Source: Vulcanimicrobiota bacterium
GTDB taxonomy: Bacteria > Vulcanimicrobiota > Xenobia > Xenobiales > JADMJV01
NCBI GenBank assembly: GCA_017307785.1
Contig: JAFKGI010000047.1
Location: forward strand, 1-58,589
Direction of reading: 5' to 3'
Length of the DNA: 58,589 nucleotides
The notes under the pieces were generated by a model. The model saw only the letters and a list, made by a program, of their open reading frames with translations. It made no database searches and was not told the DNA's origin. Of this stretch, positions 8,313-17,314 are shown in pieces. Within the stretch, counting starts at the first letter, position 1; every line of letters starts with the position of its first letter. A program made the translations under genes and the position numbers.

Positions 8313-9164
8313 TTACTGCAGCGCCGCGAAAGAGTCGGGCACGGAGATGGTTTCCCAGACGTCGAAGACGCCGTTGGTGGTGCCGCCCTTGAGCAGGGTG
8401 ATGGGAATGCGCACGGCGATGGCGTTGACGTTGTAGCCCTTGGCGAAGTCAATGGCATTGGCGTCGGTGGCTGCGGTCAGCAGGCCATTGCCGCGTCCAT
8501 CGGTGTTCGGACGGTTCGGACCCGCCTTGCCGACGAGAGCGGCGCGGGTGCGGAAATACGAGTCCACATCGAAGAAGAACGGATCCTCGCGCAGACCGGC
8601 AAAAACGGTTAGAGCGCCGTTCGCCGTGGCCACGTTATTGTTTACAGGCGCCGGGATGGCGGTTCCCGCGATAAAGTTGGCGGGCGTCGTCAAGCCACCG
8701 TTAACGGTCTCTTTGGTGACTTCCTGTCCGTTGGTAAAGCGGCGGATATTCACGGTGATAGCCTGCTGGCCGTCGGTGGTGGGGGTGCCGAAGTTGAAGT
8801 CGAAGGCGATGTCCGGAACACCCGTGACCGCGTCGTTCTGCGTGGCGCGACGAGAGACGAAGAAGCTGTAGATCGCGTTCGTATTGAAGAAATACTGCTG
8901 GCGCGGCAGGCTGCGGGGATTGGTGTTCATGATGAAAACCATGTTGTTCGCGTTGTCGGCGACGCTATTGTCCTGCCAGTCCTGGCGGAACACATAGAGA
9001 TCCGTCAGGTTAAGATTGCGAGCCTTGATATTGGTTTCGCCGTCGTCGTGGTCCGATGCCTTGACCGGAGCGGTGGTGTGGAAGGCCGTGGTGATGACAC
9101 CGGCGGCCAGGGTGACGCCAGCTAGCTTTGCCAGCTTGGACCCCCCAACAAACTGTTTGAACAT
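8313..9164 (-). CDS. Secreted DUF4331 protein, N-terminal half
   Basis: The ATG at 9164 has TAGGAGG nine bases upstream and gives 283 residues with an N-terminal signal peptide cleaved near KASDHDDGE. It contains the DUF4331 N-terminal hallmarks: an Asp/His-rich mature start, LTDLYVFR, repeated beta-strand segments such as FDFNFGTP, and REDPFFFDVDSYF. It stops at the point where full-length family members continue into their second half, which is encoded separately just downstream with its own ribosome binding site and lipobox. The product is expected in the periplasm or at the outer surface. Confidence 0.85.
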   Translation of the reverse strand: MFKQFVGGSKLAKLAGVTLAAGVITTAFHTTAPVKASDHDDGETNIKARNLNLTDLYVFRQDWQDNSVADNANNMVFIMNTNPRSLPRQQYFFNTNAIYSFFVSRRATQNDAVTGVPDIAFDFNFGTPTTDGQQAITVNIRRFTNGQEVTKETVNGGLTTPANFIAGTAIPAPVNNNVATANGALTVFAGLREDPFFFDVDSYFRTRAALVGKAGPNRPNTDGRGNGLLTAATDANAIDFAKGYNVNAIAVRIPITLLKGGTTNGVFDVWETISVPDSFAALQ

Positions 9165-9260
9165 ATGACATGTCCTCCTAAAGCACGGGGCCCTTTCGTG
9201 GCTAAAATTTTCCCTCCTTCCGGTATTGCAGTACCTTAGAAACCAGGAGTACGAGCGCAA
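9165..9260. promoter_or_regulatory. Divergent promoter region between DUF4331 and DUF4262 genes
   Basis: This 96-base gap must hold the start sites for the DUF4331 gene pair (minus) and the DUF4262 gene (plus). The minus-strand Shine-Dalgarno TAGGAGG lies at 9174-9180. I cannot assign -10 or -35 boxes with confidence. Confidence 0.4.
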
Positions 9261-9722
9261 ATGAATAATCTTCAACGCATGAAACCGGTACGCCAACTGC
9301 AAGATTGTGATGATCTCTTTGAAAAACGCCTGGTGGAGGAAGTTGCCCAGAAGGGCTTCAGCGTCGTTCATCAGCCCGGCTCCTGCTACACGGTAGGGCT
9401 ATGGAAGTCCCACCAGCATCCCGAGCTGATCGTTTTTGGCCTGCCGGCCGAACGCGGCCAGAAGCTGCTCGAACAGGCGGCCGCGCACCTGCCCCTGCAG
9501 CTGGGCGAAGAAACCTCGCAGCTCACGGACGAGTACCGCTTGCGCCCCACCGAGGTCAAGGTCGAACATCATCGCGAGTTTCTTAGCTACAACCGCTGGT
9601 TCTATCGAGGCGACCATTTTCAGTCGTGGCAGCTGACCTGGCCCGACCCCGACCACCGCTTTCCGGATGACCCCCAACATCCGGAGCGGTTTCGCCAGGT
9701 GCAGCCGACGCTCAGCCTTTAA
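9261..9722 (+). CDS. DUF4262 domain protein
   Basis: The 153-residue cytosolic protein has the DUF4262 core: a conserved His/Gly region leading into CYTVGLWKSHQHPELIVFGL, a helix QKLLEQAAAHL, and an aromatic C-terminal section with FLSYNRWFYRG and FQSWQLTWPDP. The family has no established biochemical function. It is transcribed alone and divergently from the DUF4331 pair. Its last four bases overlap the stop of the convergent outer-membrane barrel gene. Confidence 0.85.
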   Translation: MNNLQRMKPVRQLQDCDDLFEKRLVEEVAQKGFSVVHQPGSCYTVGLWKSHQHPELIVFGLPAERGQKLLEQAAAHLPLQLGEETSQLTDEYRLRPTEVKVEHHREFLSYNRWFYRGDHFQSWQLTWPDPDHRFPDDPQHPERFRQVQPTLSL

Positions 9723-10690
9723 AAGAAGGTCGAGACCGTCATGATGAGACGGTATTTCTCGAGGCCTTCCGAGCCTTGCTGCAGGCTGCGCTCATTGAGC
9801 GAGGAGGCAATCGGCAGCTTCACGCCCGCTCCCACGTTGTAATCTCCGACCTGCATGCGGAAGCCGGGCGTCAAATACAGGATGCGTCCGCCCGTTCCCA
9901 GTTCGCTGACGCGCGCCGTTTCGTCGCGCGTGATGTGCAGATAGTTCAGCTCCAAGATGCCGTCCACACGGCGCACAAAAGCTTCCTTGTCGGCATACAG
10001 CTCGAGCACGCCGGCCAGATTGGCGCGAAACTCATTGCCGAACTTGTCGCCGTTGCTGCGCCGCGTGAAGAAGTCGACCGAGACGTCGGCGGCCACGTTG
10101 AAGTTCTCGGTGATGCCACGGGTCATCGACAGTCCCGTGGTAATAGTGGGCGTGCCGAAACCCGGCTGCTGGCCGGAGTCCACTCCCGCTCCCAGATCGA
10201 TGTTGTAGCGCCCGCTGGGCATGCTGATGCCGGTCAGAAGTCCAAAGTAAGTCTTGTCGGAAGTGCCGAGGTTGACGGCCGTGTCTTCCTCTCCGTTGAG
10301 AGACAGACCCTCACCGGGAGCGTAGTTGAAGCCCAGCGTCAGCAGCACTTTACCGTCCCCGAAACCGCGGGTGCTCCCCAGGCCGTCCTGACTCTTGATG
10401 GTGTAGGGCACGATGGCGGTGGCCGTCAGATAATCGGTGAGACCGTGGGAGACGCCCATCTGATAGAACTGAAAACTGTCCACGTTATTGGGCTGGAAAT
10501 CCAGGAACTTTCGAAACGAGGCGATTTCGGCGCGTGTGTAAACGACGGTGCCGCCCGCGGGCAGTGTCAGGGGACTGTTGGTTTCCACCGGAGTTCCCGG
10601 CCCTTGACTGGTGCTGGTTCCGCCGTGGTGAGCCCAAGCACCGAGAGTCAAGGCAAAAAAAGACAAGAGGGTAGTAAAACTACGATTCAT
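9719..10690 (-). CDS. Outer-membrane beta-barrel protein, transporter-like
   Basis: The ATG at 10690 follows TAGGAGA at a good distance and starts a 323-residue protein with a signal peptide cleaved near AWAHHGG. The mature part is rich in alternating polar/hydrophobic strands such as YLTATAIVPYTI and FNVAADVSVDFFTRR, and ends in a terminal phenylalanine, the usual outer-membrane insertion signal. The His-rich mature N-terminus fits metal context. It belongs with the DUF4198 gene 88 bases upstream. Whether it is a transporter or a structural porin cannot be told from sequence. Confidence 0.75.
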   Translation of the reverse strand: MNRSFTTLLSFFALTLGAWAHHGGTSTSQGPGTPVETNSPLTLPAGGTVVYTRAEIASFRKFLDFQPNNVDSFQFYQMGVSHGLTDYLTATAIVPYTIKSQDGLGSTRGFGDGKVLLTLGFNYAPGEGLSLNGEEDTAVNLGTSDKTYFGLLTGISMPSGRYNIDLGAGVDSGQQPGFGTPTITTGLSMTRGITENFNVAADVSVDFFTRRSNGDKFGNEFRANLAGVLELYADKEAFVRRVDGILELNYLHITRDETARVSELGTGGRILYLTPGFRMQVGDYNVGAGVKLPIASSLNERSLQQGSEGLEKYRLIMTVSTFF

Positions 10691-10778
10691 AGTGACAAAT
10701 TCTCCTAAAGCGCGCATCCGGTTCTCGATGCAAAGATTGCCTCCTGCAATAAATTGCGAAAGCAAACAATGGCGAACT

Positions 10779-11432
10779 TTAGGGAAGGCTCAAAACGGCG
10801 TGAAGATTGAGGCGGTCGGCATCGGGGTTATTTTGCAGCGGTTCGCGGTAACCGGCCGACAGAACCATGGCCTCGCTGTAGGTGACGGTGGCTTCGCCGG
10901 CCGCATCGGTATCGGCCACCTTTTGGTGTTCGTCATAGAGCTTGACGTCGGCCAACCCTTTGCCCCGCAGGACCAGGCGAACTTTCAGATTCTTGCCGTG
11001 GAGGGCCACTGGAATCAACTCCATCGTTTGACCAAAGCTCTTGTTCAGGCAAGCCTCCGGCTTGAGGAGAACCTTGCTGTAGTAGATCGACCACTCCGAC
11101 AGCAGAGCACCGGATACAGCGCGCTTGGACTCGTTCTTCCAGCCCTGCACGGTCTTAGACCAGAAACCGGTGTCCATCTCGACCGCCATCTGGGCGGCTT
11201 CTGCTTCTGGAACCAGCACCACATGCTTGCCGTCGCTGGTCTGCGCTACCTTGACCGGGTCGCCCTTGGCGCTAAAAGCCGAGGCCTTCTTGAGATTGGC
11301 CCGGTCGTATTCCGAGTCCTCACTGGCGTGTCCGTACCAGAGGGCGGCCTTTTGTCCCTGCGGCTTCAGCCAGAAATCGTGAGCCAGAGCCATTTGCCCG
11401 AGAGCGAGCACCAGGAAAATCTTGCGTAACAT
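10779..11432 (-). CDS. Periplasmic DUF4198 protein (NikM-like)
   Basis: The 217-residue protein begins with a short signal peptide whose mature end is HDFWLKPQG, the characteristic start of DUF4198 proteins. Some relatives are periplasmic subunits near nickel/cobalt transporters. The mature histidine could act as a metal ligand, as in CopC-like proteins. A beta-rich C-terminal domain (LKVRLVLRGKGLADVKLYDE, AGEATVTYSE) resembles a carboxypeptidase-regulatory or Ig-like fold. It is the first gene of the minus-strand group leading to the barrel, DUF4331 and NicO genes. Confidence 0.82.
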   Translation of the reverse strand: MLRKIFLVLALGQMALAHDFWLKPQGQKAALWYGHASEDSEYDRANLKKASAFSAKGDPVKVAQTSDGKHVVLVPEAEAAQMAVEMDTGFWSKTVQGWKNESKRAVSGALLSEWSIYYSKVLLKPEACLNKSFGQTMELIPVALHGKNLKVRLVLRGKGLADVKLYDEHQKVADTDAAGEATVTYSEAMVLSAGYREPLQNNPDADRLNLHAVLSLP

Positions 11433-11513
11433 CCGGGCATGTTGCCAAAATTTGCAGCTGCTGTCAAATGCAAATCCAGGTATCTTTAAGGGCGATGTCC
11501 TAGATTAGACCCT

Positions 11514-12587
11514 GTGATTCTATCTCCATCGCAAGGCCATAGCGCGCGCGAAGGGATGGGGCCGCTCAAGACAACTGGCCGGGGGATAGGTGTGGCCGTG
11601 TTGGATTCGGGCATTTCCCCTCATCCCGACCTGGACGATCGTCTGGTTTGCGCCGTTTCGACCGTGCCCAATTCTCCGGGCACCGGCGACTTTTTGGGCC
11701 ATGGCACCCATGTGGCCAGCCTGGCCCTGGGGAATGGCGCGGCTTCTCGCGGAGAATATTGCGGGGTAGCTCCAGAAGCCAATCTGATCAGCGTGCGCGT
11801 GACCTCCGGCGAAGAAACCCAGATGACCCCCGAAGAGCGCTACGGCGCGGTCGTGCAAGGACTGCGCTGGGCCATCGAAAACCGCCAGCGCTACAACATT
11901 CGCGTGGTCAATCTGTCCATGGGCTACCCTCTGGCACAGTCCAAAGACCACCTGTTCGATCCGCTGGGCAAGGCCATCAGCGAAGCCGCCCGGGCCGGCC
12001 TGGTGCTGGTGGTGGCGGCCGGCAACGAAGGCGACCGGCCGGGGACGCTGTGCAAGACGCCCGCCACCCATCCGGACGTGATCACCGTAGGCTCCAGCGA
12101 CGGAGACCAGGTGGCCAAGTTCTCCAGCCGAGGTCCCGGCCCGGGCAAAGGAATGCCGGACTTGCTGGCTCCCGGCATCAATTTGATGGGGGCCAACGTA
12201 GCCTTTTCTCTGGCCGAATCGCGCAACGACCGCGCCCTGGAGCGCGCCCAGATCGTCAAAACGCAGTATCAGGGGGCCGAACGCGACCATCTCTTGGCCG
12301 AACTGGACCCCAAACCGACCGCCTGCTTCATGCCCAACGGCCATTCCGGCTACCTGGCCATGCAGGGAACGTCGATGTCGGCGCCGCTGGTGGCCGGAGT
12401 GGTGGCCTGCATGCTGGAGGCCAACCCTTTCCTGAGCCCCCAGGAAGTCAAAGACATTTTGAAAGGCACCGCCCGCAAACTGAAAGGCTGGGACGAGTAT
12501 GCCCAGGGCGCCGGCGTGATGGACGCCGACGCGGCTATTCAGGAAGCGGCTCGGCGGGCTCCTCAGCGGCCAACGGCCTGGGCTTAG
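11514..12587 (+). CDS. S8 family subtilisin-like serine protease, intracellular type
   Basis: The catalytic triad is intact: Asp31 in AVLDSGI, His63 in GHGTHV and Ser287 in GTSMSAP. The 357-residue protein lacks a signal peptide and a prodomain, so it is probably cytosolic, like intracellular subtilisins. The GTG at 11514 gives the longest frame but has no clear ribosome binding site; an ATG at 11556 preceded by AAGGG is possible but would shorten the N-terminal region. The last 53 bases overlap the convergent MFS gene. Confidence 0.92.
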   Translation: MILSPSQGHSAREGMGPLKTTGRGIGVAVLDSGISPHPDLDDRLVCAVSTVPNSPGTGDFLGHGTHVASLALGNGAASRGEYCGVAPEANLISVRVTSGEETQMTPEERYGAVVQGLRWAIENRQRYNIRVVNLSMGYPLAQSKDHLFDPLGKAISEAARAGLVLVVAAGNEGDRPGTLCKTPATHPDVITVGSSDGDQVAKFSSRGPGPGKGMPDLLAPGINLMGANVAFSLAESRNDRALERAQIVKTQYQGAERDHLLAELDPKPTACFMPNGHSGYLAMQGTSMSAPLVAGVVACMLEANPFLSPQEVKDILKGTARKLKGWDEYAQGAGVMDADAAIQEAARRAPQRPTAWA

Positions 12588-13770
12588 GGGCCAGAAAATA
12601 GGCCGGCCAGAGCAGGGCGCAAGAGAAAAGGCTGGCCGCTCCGGCCGCCTGCAGGAAGAAATTCATCTGGTGGGCCTGCAGGGCAATTCCCAGTCGATGG
12701 GCCACCCAGGCACACACGGCCCGGTCCACCAGCGATTCGGCCGACAGCATACTGGCGCGATAGTTGGAGTCGGGAATGTGCTCGTTCATCACCTGACGCT
12801 GCACGGGATATGACAATCCGGTGATCACCGAGAAGCAGTTCAGGCAAACGAGAGTGCCCACCCAGTCCGAGTAGGTCAGGGCCCAGCAACAAGTGCCCAT
12901 CCCCAGAGTCAGCCAGAAAACGGCGTGAAAGTCGCTGACCCAGCGACGCAGGGCCGTCGGAAAGGCGGCACCGACGGCCTCAAACAAGGTGTTCATGGCC
13001 AGGATGCGGCCGAACTGGTCGACCCGGAAGCCCTGGGCATCCAGGATCGGATTGAACAAATTCACCTGCACGATGCGAGTGAGGGTAAAGAGGGCGACGC
13101 CCTGCAGCATCACCACCAACATGCGCGGATGGGAGGTCAAAATCGCCACCACCCGGCTCAGGCGAGGCGGCTCTTTGGCCGCTTTCACCTTGCGCTCCCC
13201 CACCCGCGCGGGAAAGCGGAAGGCGATATAGGTCGAGAGCACGGCGGAGGCCGCGCTGACCCAGTAGGGTAGCGTAGGGTCCATACGGGTCAGCGGGTCG
13301 GTCAGTGCAAACCCGAAGACCTTGACGGCCAGCGACCAGGATCGCCCGCGACCCTCGGTTTCCTTGTAGAGGTCGGCGTGACCCAACTCTTCCAACTTGT
13401 TGTAGACATAGGCGCTGGCCGCTCCGGAGATGAGCGAGCGACTGAGCGAGAGCATCAACCAGTGGGCGGCAAAGCCCGCGTAGGTCGGCCAGAAAATCGG
13501 AATCAGGTGGGTCAGAATGTGCAGAGCCGCGCCCACCCGCATACAGTTGCGGTGGCCCAGCCAGTCGGCCAGAAAGCCAGTGGGCAGTTCCAGCAGACAA
13601 AAACTGACATAATACAGACTCTGGATGTTGAGGATCTGCTCTTCACTGAGTCCGTTGCGCTTCTGGAACTCATAGAAGATGGGCAGCCAGAGCATCATGG
13701 TGACGGTGATCTGGAAAGCGTAGAAAAGCCAGATCAGGCGCCGGGCCTGGGCATCCGTGGACCGAGTCAT
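12535..13770 (-). CDS. Major facilitator superfamily transporter
   Basis: A 411-residue inner-membrane protein with about 12 hydrophobic segments. The loop-2/3 signature appears as GFLADWLGHRNCMRVG, typical of MFS drug or metabolite carriers. Substrate is not predictable. The ATG directly follows the TAA of the upstream dikinase-like gene (TAAATG), so the pair is co-transcribed and probably coupled. This suggests that it moves a compound related to that enzyme's activity. The 3' end overlaps the protease gene. Confidence 0.9.
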   Translation of the reverse strand: MTRSTDAQARRLIWLFYAFQITVTMMLWLPIFYEFQKRNGLSEEQILNIQSLYYVSFCLLELPTGFLADWLGHRNCMRVGAALHILTHLIPIFWPTYAGFAAHWLMLSLSRSLISGAASAYVYNKLEELGHADLYKETEGRGRSWSLAVKVFGFALTDPLTRMDPTLPYWVSAASAVLSTYIAFRFPARVGERKVKAAKEPPRLSRVVAILTSHPRMLVVMLQGVALFTLTRIVQVNLFNPILDAQGFRVDQFGRILAMNTLFEAVGAAFPTALRRWVSDFHAVFWLTLGMGTCCWALTYSDWVGTLVCLNCFSVITGLSYPVQRQVMNEHIPDSNYRASMLSAESLVDRAVCAWVAHRLGIALQAHQMNFFLQAAGAASLFSCALLWPAYFLAPKPRPLAAEEPAEPLPE

Positions 13771-15765
13771 TTACTTACTATAGGGACGCAACTGCAAAAT
13801 GACGATGCCTTCGTCATCAAACAACCACTCGATGTCGACCGGGTCACTGAAGGTGTAGTTCGGCGAGAAATGCGACTGCAGCAGACGCCCCGCGAAGGCC
13901 AGCTTCTGCAGCAACTCTTTGTCATCGGCGGCCAGGTCTTCGCCGGCGCTGCCCAGCGAAAGGGTGCGACCGCCGCCTTCCACCGTATTGTAGACATACT
14001 GCAGCGGCAGTTCGACGCCGCGCACCACGCTGTCCACCGAATGGGTGGAGACGTTGACGTAGACATTACGGAAATCGCTGGCGTTGAGCGGATTGGTCGT
14101 AACCAGCACGCCGCCCATACGAGCAGGCATTTCTTCCTGAATGATGACGCCCATCCAACAGTCGTCCAACGAAATGCCGACTTCCTGACGCAACCGCACG
14201 GAGCGCGGGCTGACCAGCGAAGCCCACACTTCCTTGATGGAGGTAAAGATGTTCTCCGCCGTGGTCTGATGATTGAGCGATTCGTAGATGCCGGCAGCCG
14301 AGAAGTTCTCCAGGTCTTCGGCATTGGACGAACTGCGCACCACGAAGCTGGAAACACCGGCCAGCGTGTTGGCCACCATCGAGTCGATGGACTCACGCAT
14401 GGCGTCGTTCATACGCAGGGAGCGCATCATGTTCATGAGCGTCAGACAGAGCGGCTCGATTTCGCGAGCGTTGAGCTCCAGGGCCATTTTGAGCTTGCCC
14501 AGCATCTGCTGAATCTTGGGCGACGTTTCCAAGAACTCCTGATTCAGAGCGAAAGGCAAAGCGATGCCCCGAGGCACGCGAATGGTCTGACGCAGGAACT
14601 CGATAGCCCGGCGATTGAGCAGCTGGGCGTCGGCCGCCTCGGACTCGCTCAACCCGAGATATTTACCGATGTAGGGCAAGAGATTGGCGCGGGGTGGGCG
14701 GCGGATCTTATAAAACCCCAGCAAACGCTCGGAGCCGTGCTCCAGCAGATGGGTTAATTCCCCGAGATGGGCGGCTTTGGTGCCGTAGCGGAAACGGTCG
14801 GTGAGACGCAGATGAGAAAGCTCGGTGATGGGGACGTTCTGGGTTTCCGGCTCTTCCAGCACGATGCGCTGGATGACCCAGGCGGGCCGCACCAGTTCGG
14901 TCGCCGGCGGCTGATCCACCGGCTCCAGGTAAAGGGTAGAGGCGTCGGTTTCGACCCGATACTCCACCCAGCCATCCAGCAGATCGAATTGCACCAGCTT
15001 GTCATAGACCCCCAGCTGCACGCTGTTGGGAATCTGCCAGCCGTGAGCCAGCACGTTGGTGTGGGAAAGGGGGGTGGTGTGATTGGTGTTGATGATGCCC
15101 GACAGGCGAGGGATGTCGTCCGGAACCCGTTCCATGACGATGATGTCGTACCATTCCAGCGAGGCACGCTGGGCTCGGTATTCCCGCTCGTTGGCGAAGT
15201 AGCGGATACGGCCGCGCACCTTTCCGGCGTTGAGAGCGATAAAATCGGAAGCGGCGTGCAGCTCGTGGGAAAAGATGCGCGGCAGCACGTCCTTGCTGTA
15301 ACTCTGGGCAATGGCTTCCTGACCGTGGTTGGCCGGCTTGAAAAGAAAGGGCAAGACCGGATCGAGGTTGGAGCGCACGGCCTGGTAAAAGTCCAGCACC
15401 ATCTCGGCGTCCATTAAGTCGAGTTCGACCGTTTCCAGCGTGAAGAAGCGCTCGCCCTTGCGATGCAGGGCAATGGTGCCTAAATAATAGGCGCGGTCGG
15501 TGGCACCGTAGACACTCTGGTTGAATTCGTCGATGCGCTTGTCCAACTCTTCGCGGGGCGTTTCCAGGATGGCTTCGGCAATATAATCCGAATGGAACTG
15601 ATAGCGGGCGTGGTTGATGAAGTGGATTTTGCGCGAGGCCCGTTCCACCACCACTTTGACAAACGGATAGCCGGCCAGGTTGCCGGACAACTGGCGAAAG
15701 GCCTCCAAAGTAAGGCGCTTATTGACGATGGCGTTGGGTAGCAGCTCGTGCTCTTGGCTCTCCAT
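13771..15765 (-). CDS. PEP-synthase/glucan water dikinase-like phosphotransferase
   Basis: The 664-residue protein has an unrecognised N-terminal ~200 residues, then a swivelling phosphohistidine domain (DDIPRLSGII, then PLSHTNVLAHGWQIP with H235). A PPDK/PEP-synthase ATP-grasp domain follows from about residue 327 (RYGTKAAHLGEL; VVRSSSNAEDLENFSAAGIY at 476-495; DIEWLFDDEGIVILQLRP at the end). PEP synthase and PPDK have ATP-grasp first and histidine domain later. The order here matches plant-type glucan or phosphoglucan water dikinases, as does the RSSSNAEDL signature. The reaction is therefore probably ATP-to-histidine-to-acceptor phosphotransfer; the acceptor is unknown. Confidence 0.82.
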   Translation of the reverse strand: MESQEHELLPNAIVNKRLTLEAFRQLSGNLAGYPFVKVVVERASRKIHFINHARYQFHSDYIAEAILETPREELDKRIDEFNQSVYGATDRAYYLGTIALHRKGERFFTLETVELDLMDAEMVLDFYQAVRSNLDPVLPFLFKPANHGQEAIAQSYSKDVLPRIFSHELHAASDFIALNAGKVRGRIRYFANEREYRAQRASLEWYDIIVMERVPDDIPRLSGIINTNHTTPLSHTNVLAHGWQIPNSVQLGVYDKLVQFDLLDGWVEYRVETDASTLYLEPVDQPPATELVRPAWVIQRIVLEEPETQNVPITELSHLRLTDRFRYGTKAAHLGELTHLLEHGSERLLGFYKIRRPPRANLLPYIGKYLGLSESEAADAQLLNRRAIEFLRQTIRVPRGIALPFALNQEFLETSPKIQQMLGKLKMALELNAREIEPLCLTLMNMMRSLRMNDAMRESIDSMVANTLAGVSSFVVRSSSNAEDLENFSAAGIYESLNHQTTAENIFTSIKEVWASLVSPRSVRLRQEVGISLDDCWMGVIIQEEMPARMGGVLVTTNPLNASDFRNVYVNVSTHSVDSVVRGVELPLQYVYNTVEGGGRTLSLGSAGEDLAADDKELLQKLAFAGRLLQSHFSPNYTFSDPVDIEWLFDDEGIVILQLRPYSK

Positions 15766-15775
15766 GGCCCTGAGA

Positions 15776-15858
15776 CTTTGTGCCTAGGAGTCGGCAAGCC
15801 TGCTTGCCCCAACCCGATTTGCGAAGATCCGCTCCCCGTGACTCTGGTAGGCACAAAG
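15776..15858. repeat. 83-bp element with terminal inverted repeats and a central palindrome
   Basis: The outer arms share CTTTGTGCCTA (15776-15786) with its exact complement at 15848-15858, extended imperfectly to AGTC. Inside, GGCAAGC-CT-GCTTGCC (15793-15808) forms a tight hairpin. It occupies the whole gap between two divergent genes, so it could be a REP-like or MITE-like insertion, a double operator, or both. No second full copy is visible in the window. Confidence 0.5.
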
Positions 15859-15865
15859 ACGGGGG

Positions 15866-17314
15866 ATGCCGAACCGGTGGCGCCTGATGAGCACCACCGA
15901 AGATTCCTGGCAAACGCGCCTGGCGCCCGCCGACGTTCCGGCCACTCTGGCTCCGCCGCTGGCCACCACCTACCGCGTGCCGGCCAGCCAGATATCCGAG
16001 ACCTTCCGCTATTGGCGCAGCCGACTGTTGTGGAGCACCTACGTGGGCTACGCGGTTTTCTACATCCTGCGCAACCCTTTGCAGATCGCGCTGCCGATCA
16101 TGGGTCCGGCCCTGGGCATCAACAACGCCGTGTTCGGCGTCTTTTTTACCATCAACGGGCTGGCCTACGGCCTGGCCAAGTTCCTCTCGGGCGTGGCCGC
16201 CGACCGCTACAATCCGAGGGTGCTGCTGGTGGCCGGATTGGGCATCTCGGTGGTCACCAACTTGCTGCTGGGTTTCAGCACCAGCATGATGGTGCTGGGC
16301 ACGCTCTTCGTCATCAATGGACTGGCCCAAGGATTTGGATTTCCCCCCTGCGCCCGTGTGCTCTCCTACTGGTTCGCTCCCCCGGAACGCGGACGCTATT
16401 GGGGCATCTTCAATACCTCTCATCAACTGGGCCAGATGATCGTCAACGTGGGAGGCGCCGTGCTGGCCACCGCCCTGGGTTGGCAATACGCCTTCTGGGT
16501 GCCCGCGGCCATCGGTTTCCTGTGTTGCTTGATGCTCTGGAACCGGGTCCGGGACACGCCCGCCTCGCTGGGCCTGCCTTCGGTGGAAGAATACCACTTC
16601 GTGCAGGAGGGCGGCGCCCTTCCGCAAGGGGAAGAAGCGGGTCCCATCGGCTATGATGTTCGCGAGGCTCAGGGCCTGGGCGCTGTCCAGGAGGAGAGCG
16701 GCGAATCCACCGCCGACGTCGTGCGCCGGCGCGTCTGGCGCAACCCCGCCGTCTGGACCGTCTGTGTCGGCAATTTCTTCGTTTACGTCGTGCGCGGCAG
16801 CTTCTTATCCTGGGGCCCGGCCTATCTGACGGCCGTCAAACATGTCTCGCTGGTAACCGCCGGCGGCCTCACCCTCGGCTTCGAACTGGCCGGCCTGGCC
16901 GGTTGTCTCGTCTCCGGCTGGGTGACCGACCGCTTCCTGGGCGGGCGACGCGGCCCGGCTTGCGTCATCTGGATGGCGATGTGTTCGGCCTTTGTCTTCG
17001 CCTTCTGGAAAAGCACCTCGACCAATCCAGCCGTCTACGGCTCCTTGCTGGCCGGCATCGGCTTTTCCGTCTACGGGCCGCAGTTTCTGGTGGGCGTGAT
17101 GGTGGCCGACCTGGCCACCAAACGGGCGGCCGGGACGGCCGTGGGACTGTCGGGAATCTTCGGCTATGCCAGCCCCCTGTTGACCGGCGCACTGATCGGC
17201 TACCTGAGCAACGCCTACGGCTGGGACGCAGCTATGCAGATGATCCTGGCCGGCTCGGTGCTGTCCTGCATCCCCTTTCTGCTGACCTGGAACGCGAAGG
17301 CGCCGGAAGAATGA
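15866..17314 (+). CDS. Organophosphate:phosphate antiporter family (GlpT/UhpT/PgtP-like) transporter
   Basis: The 482-residue protein has the OPA-family start of the transport domain, RYWRSRLLWSTYVGYAVFYILRNP, about 12 membrane segments, and the family loop DRYNPRVLLVAGL. Members exchange inorganic phosphate for sugar phosphates, glycerol-3-phosphate or phosphoglycerates. A ~45-residue hydrophilic extension precedes the first membrane segment. Starts at 15866 or 15887 (both ATG) cannot be separated by ribosome binding site. The divergent dikinase-like gene could use or make phosphorylated sugars, so a shared role is plausible inference. Confidence 0.88.
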   Translation: MPNRWRLMSTTEDSWQTRLAPADVPATLAPPLATTYRVPASQISETFRYWRSRLLWSTYVGYAVFYILRNPLQIALPIMGPALGINNAVFGVFFTINGLAYGLAKFLSGVAADRYNPRVLLVAGLGISVVTNLLLGFSTSMMVLGTLFVINGLAQGFGFPPCARVLSYWFAPPERGRYWGIFNTSHQLGQMIVNVGGAVLATALGWQYAFWVPAAIGFLCCLMLWNRVRDTPASLGLPSVEEYHFVQEGGALPQGEEAGPIGYDVREAQGLGAVQEESGESTADVVRRRVWRNPAVWTVCVGNFFVYVVRGSFLSWGPAYLTAVKHVSLVTAGGLTLGFELAGLAGCLVSGWVTDRFLGGRRGPACVIWMAMCSAFVFAFWKSTSTNPAVYGSLLAGIGFSVYGPQFLVGVMVADLATKRAAGTAVGLSGIFGYASPLLTGALIGYLSNAYGWDAAMQMILAGSVLSCIPFLLTWNAKAPEE

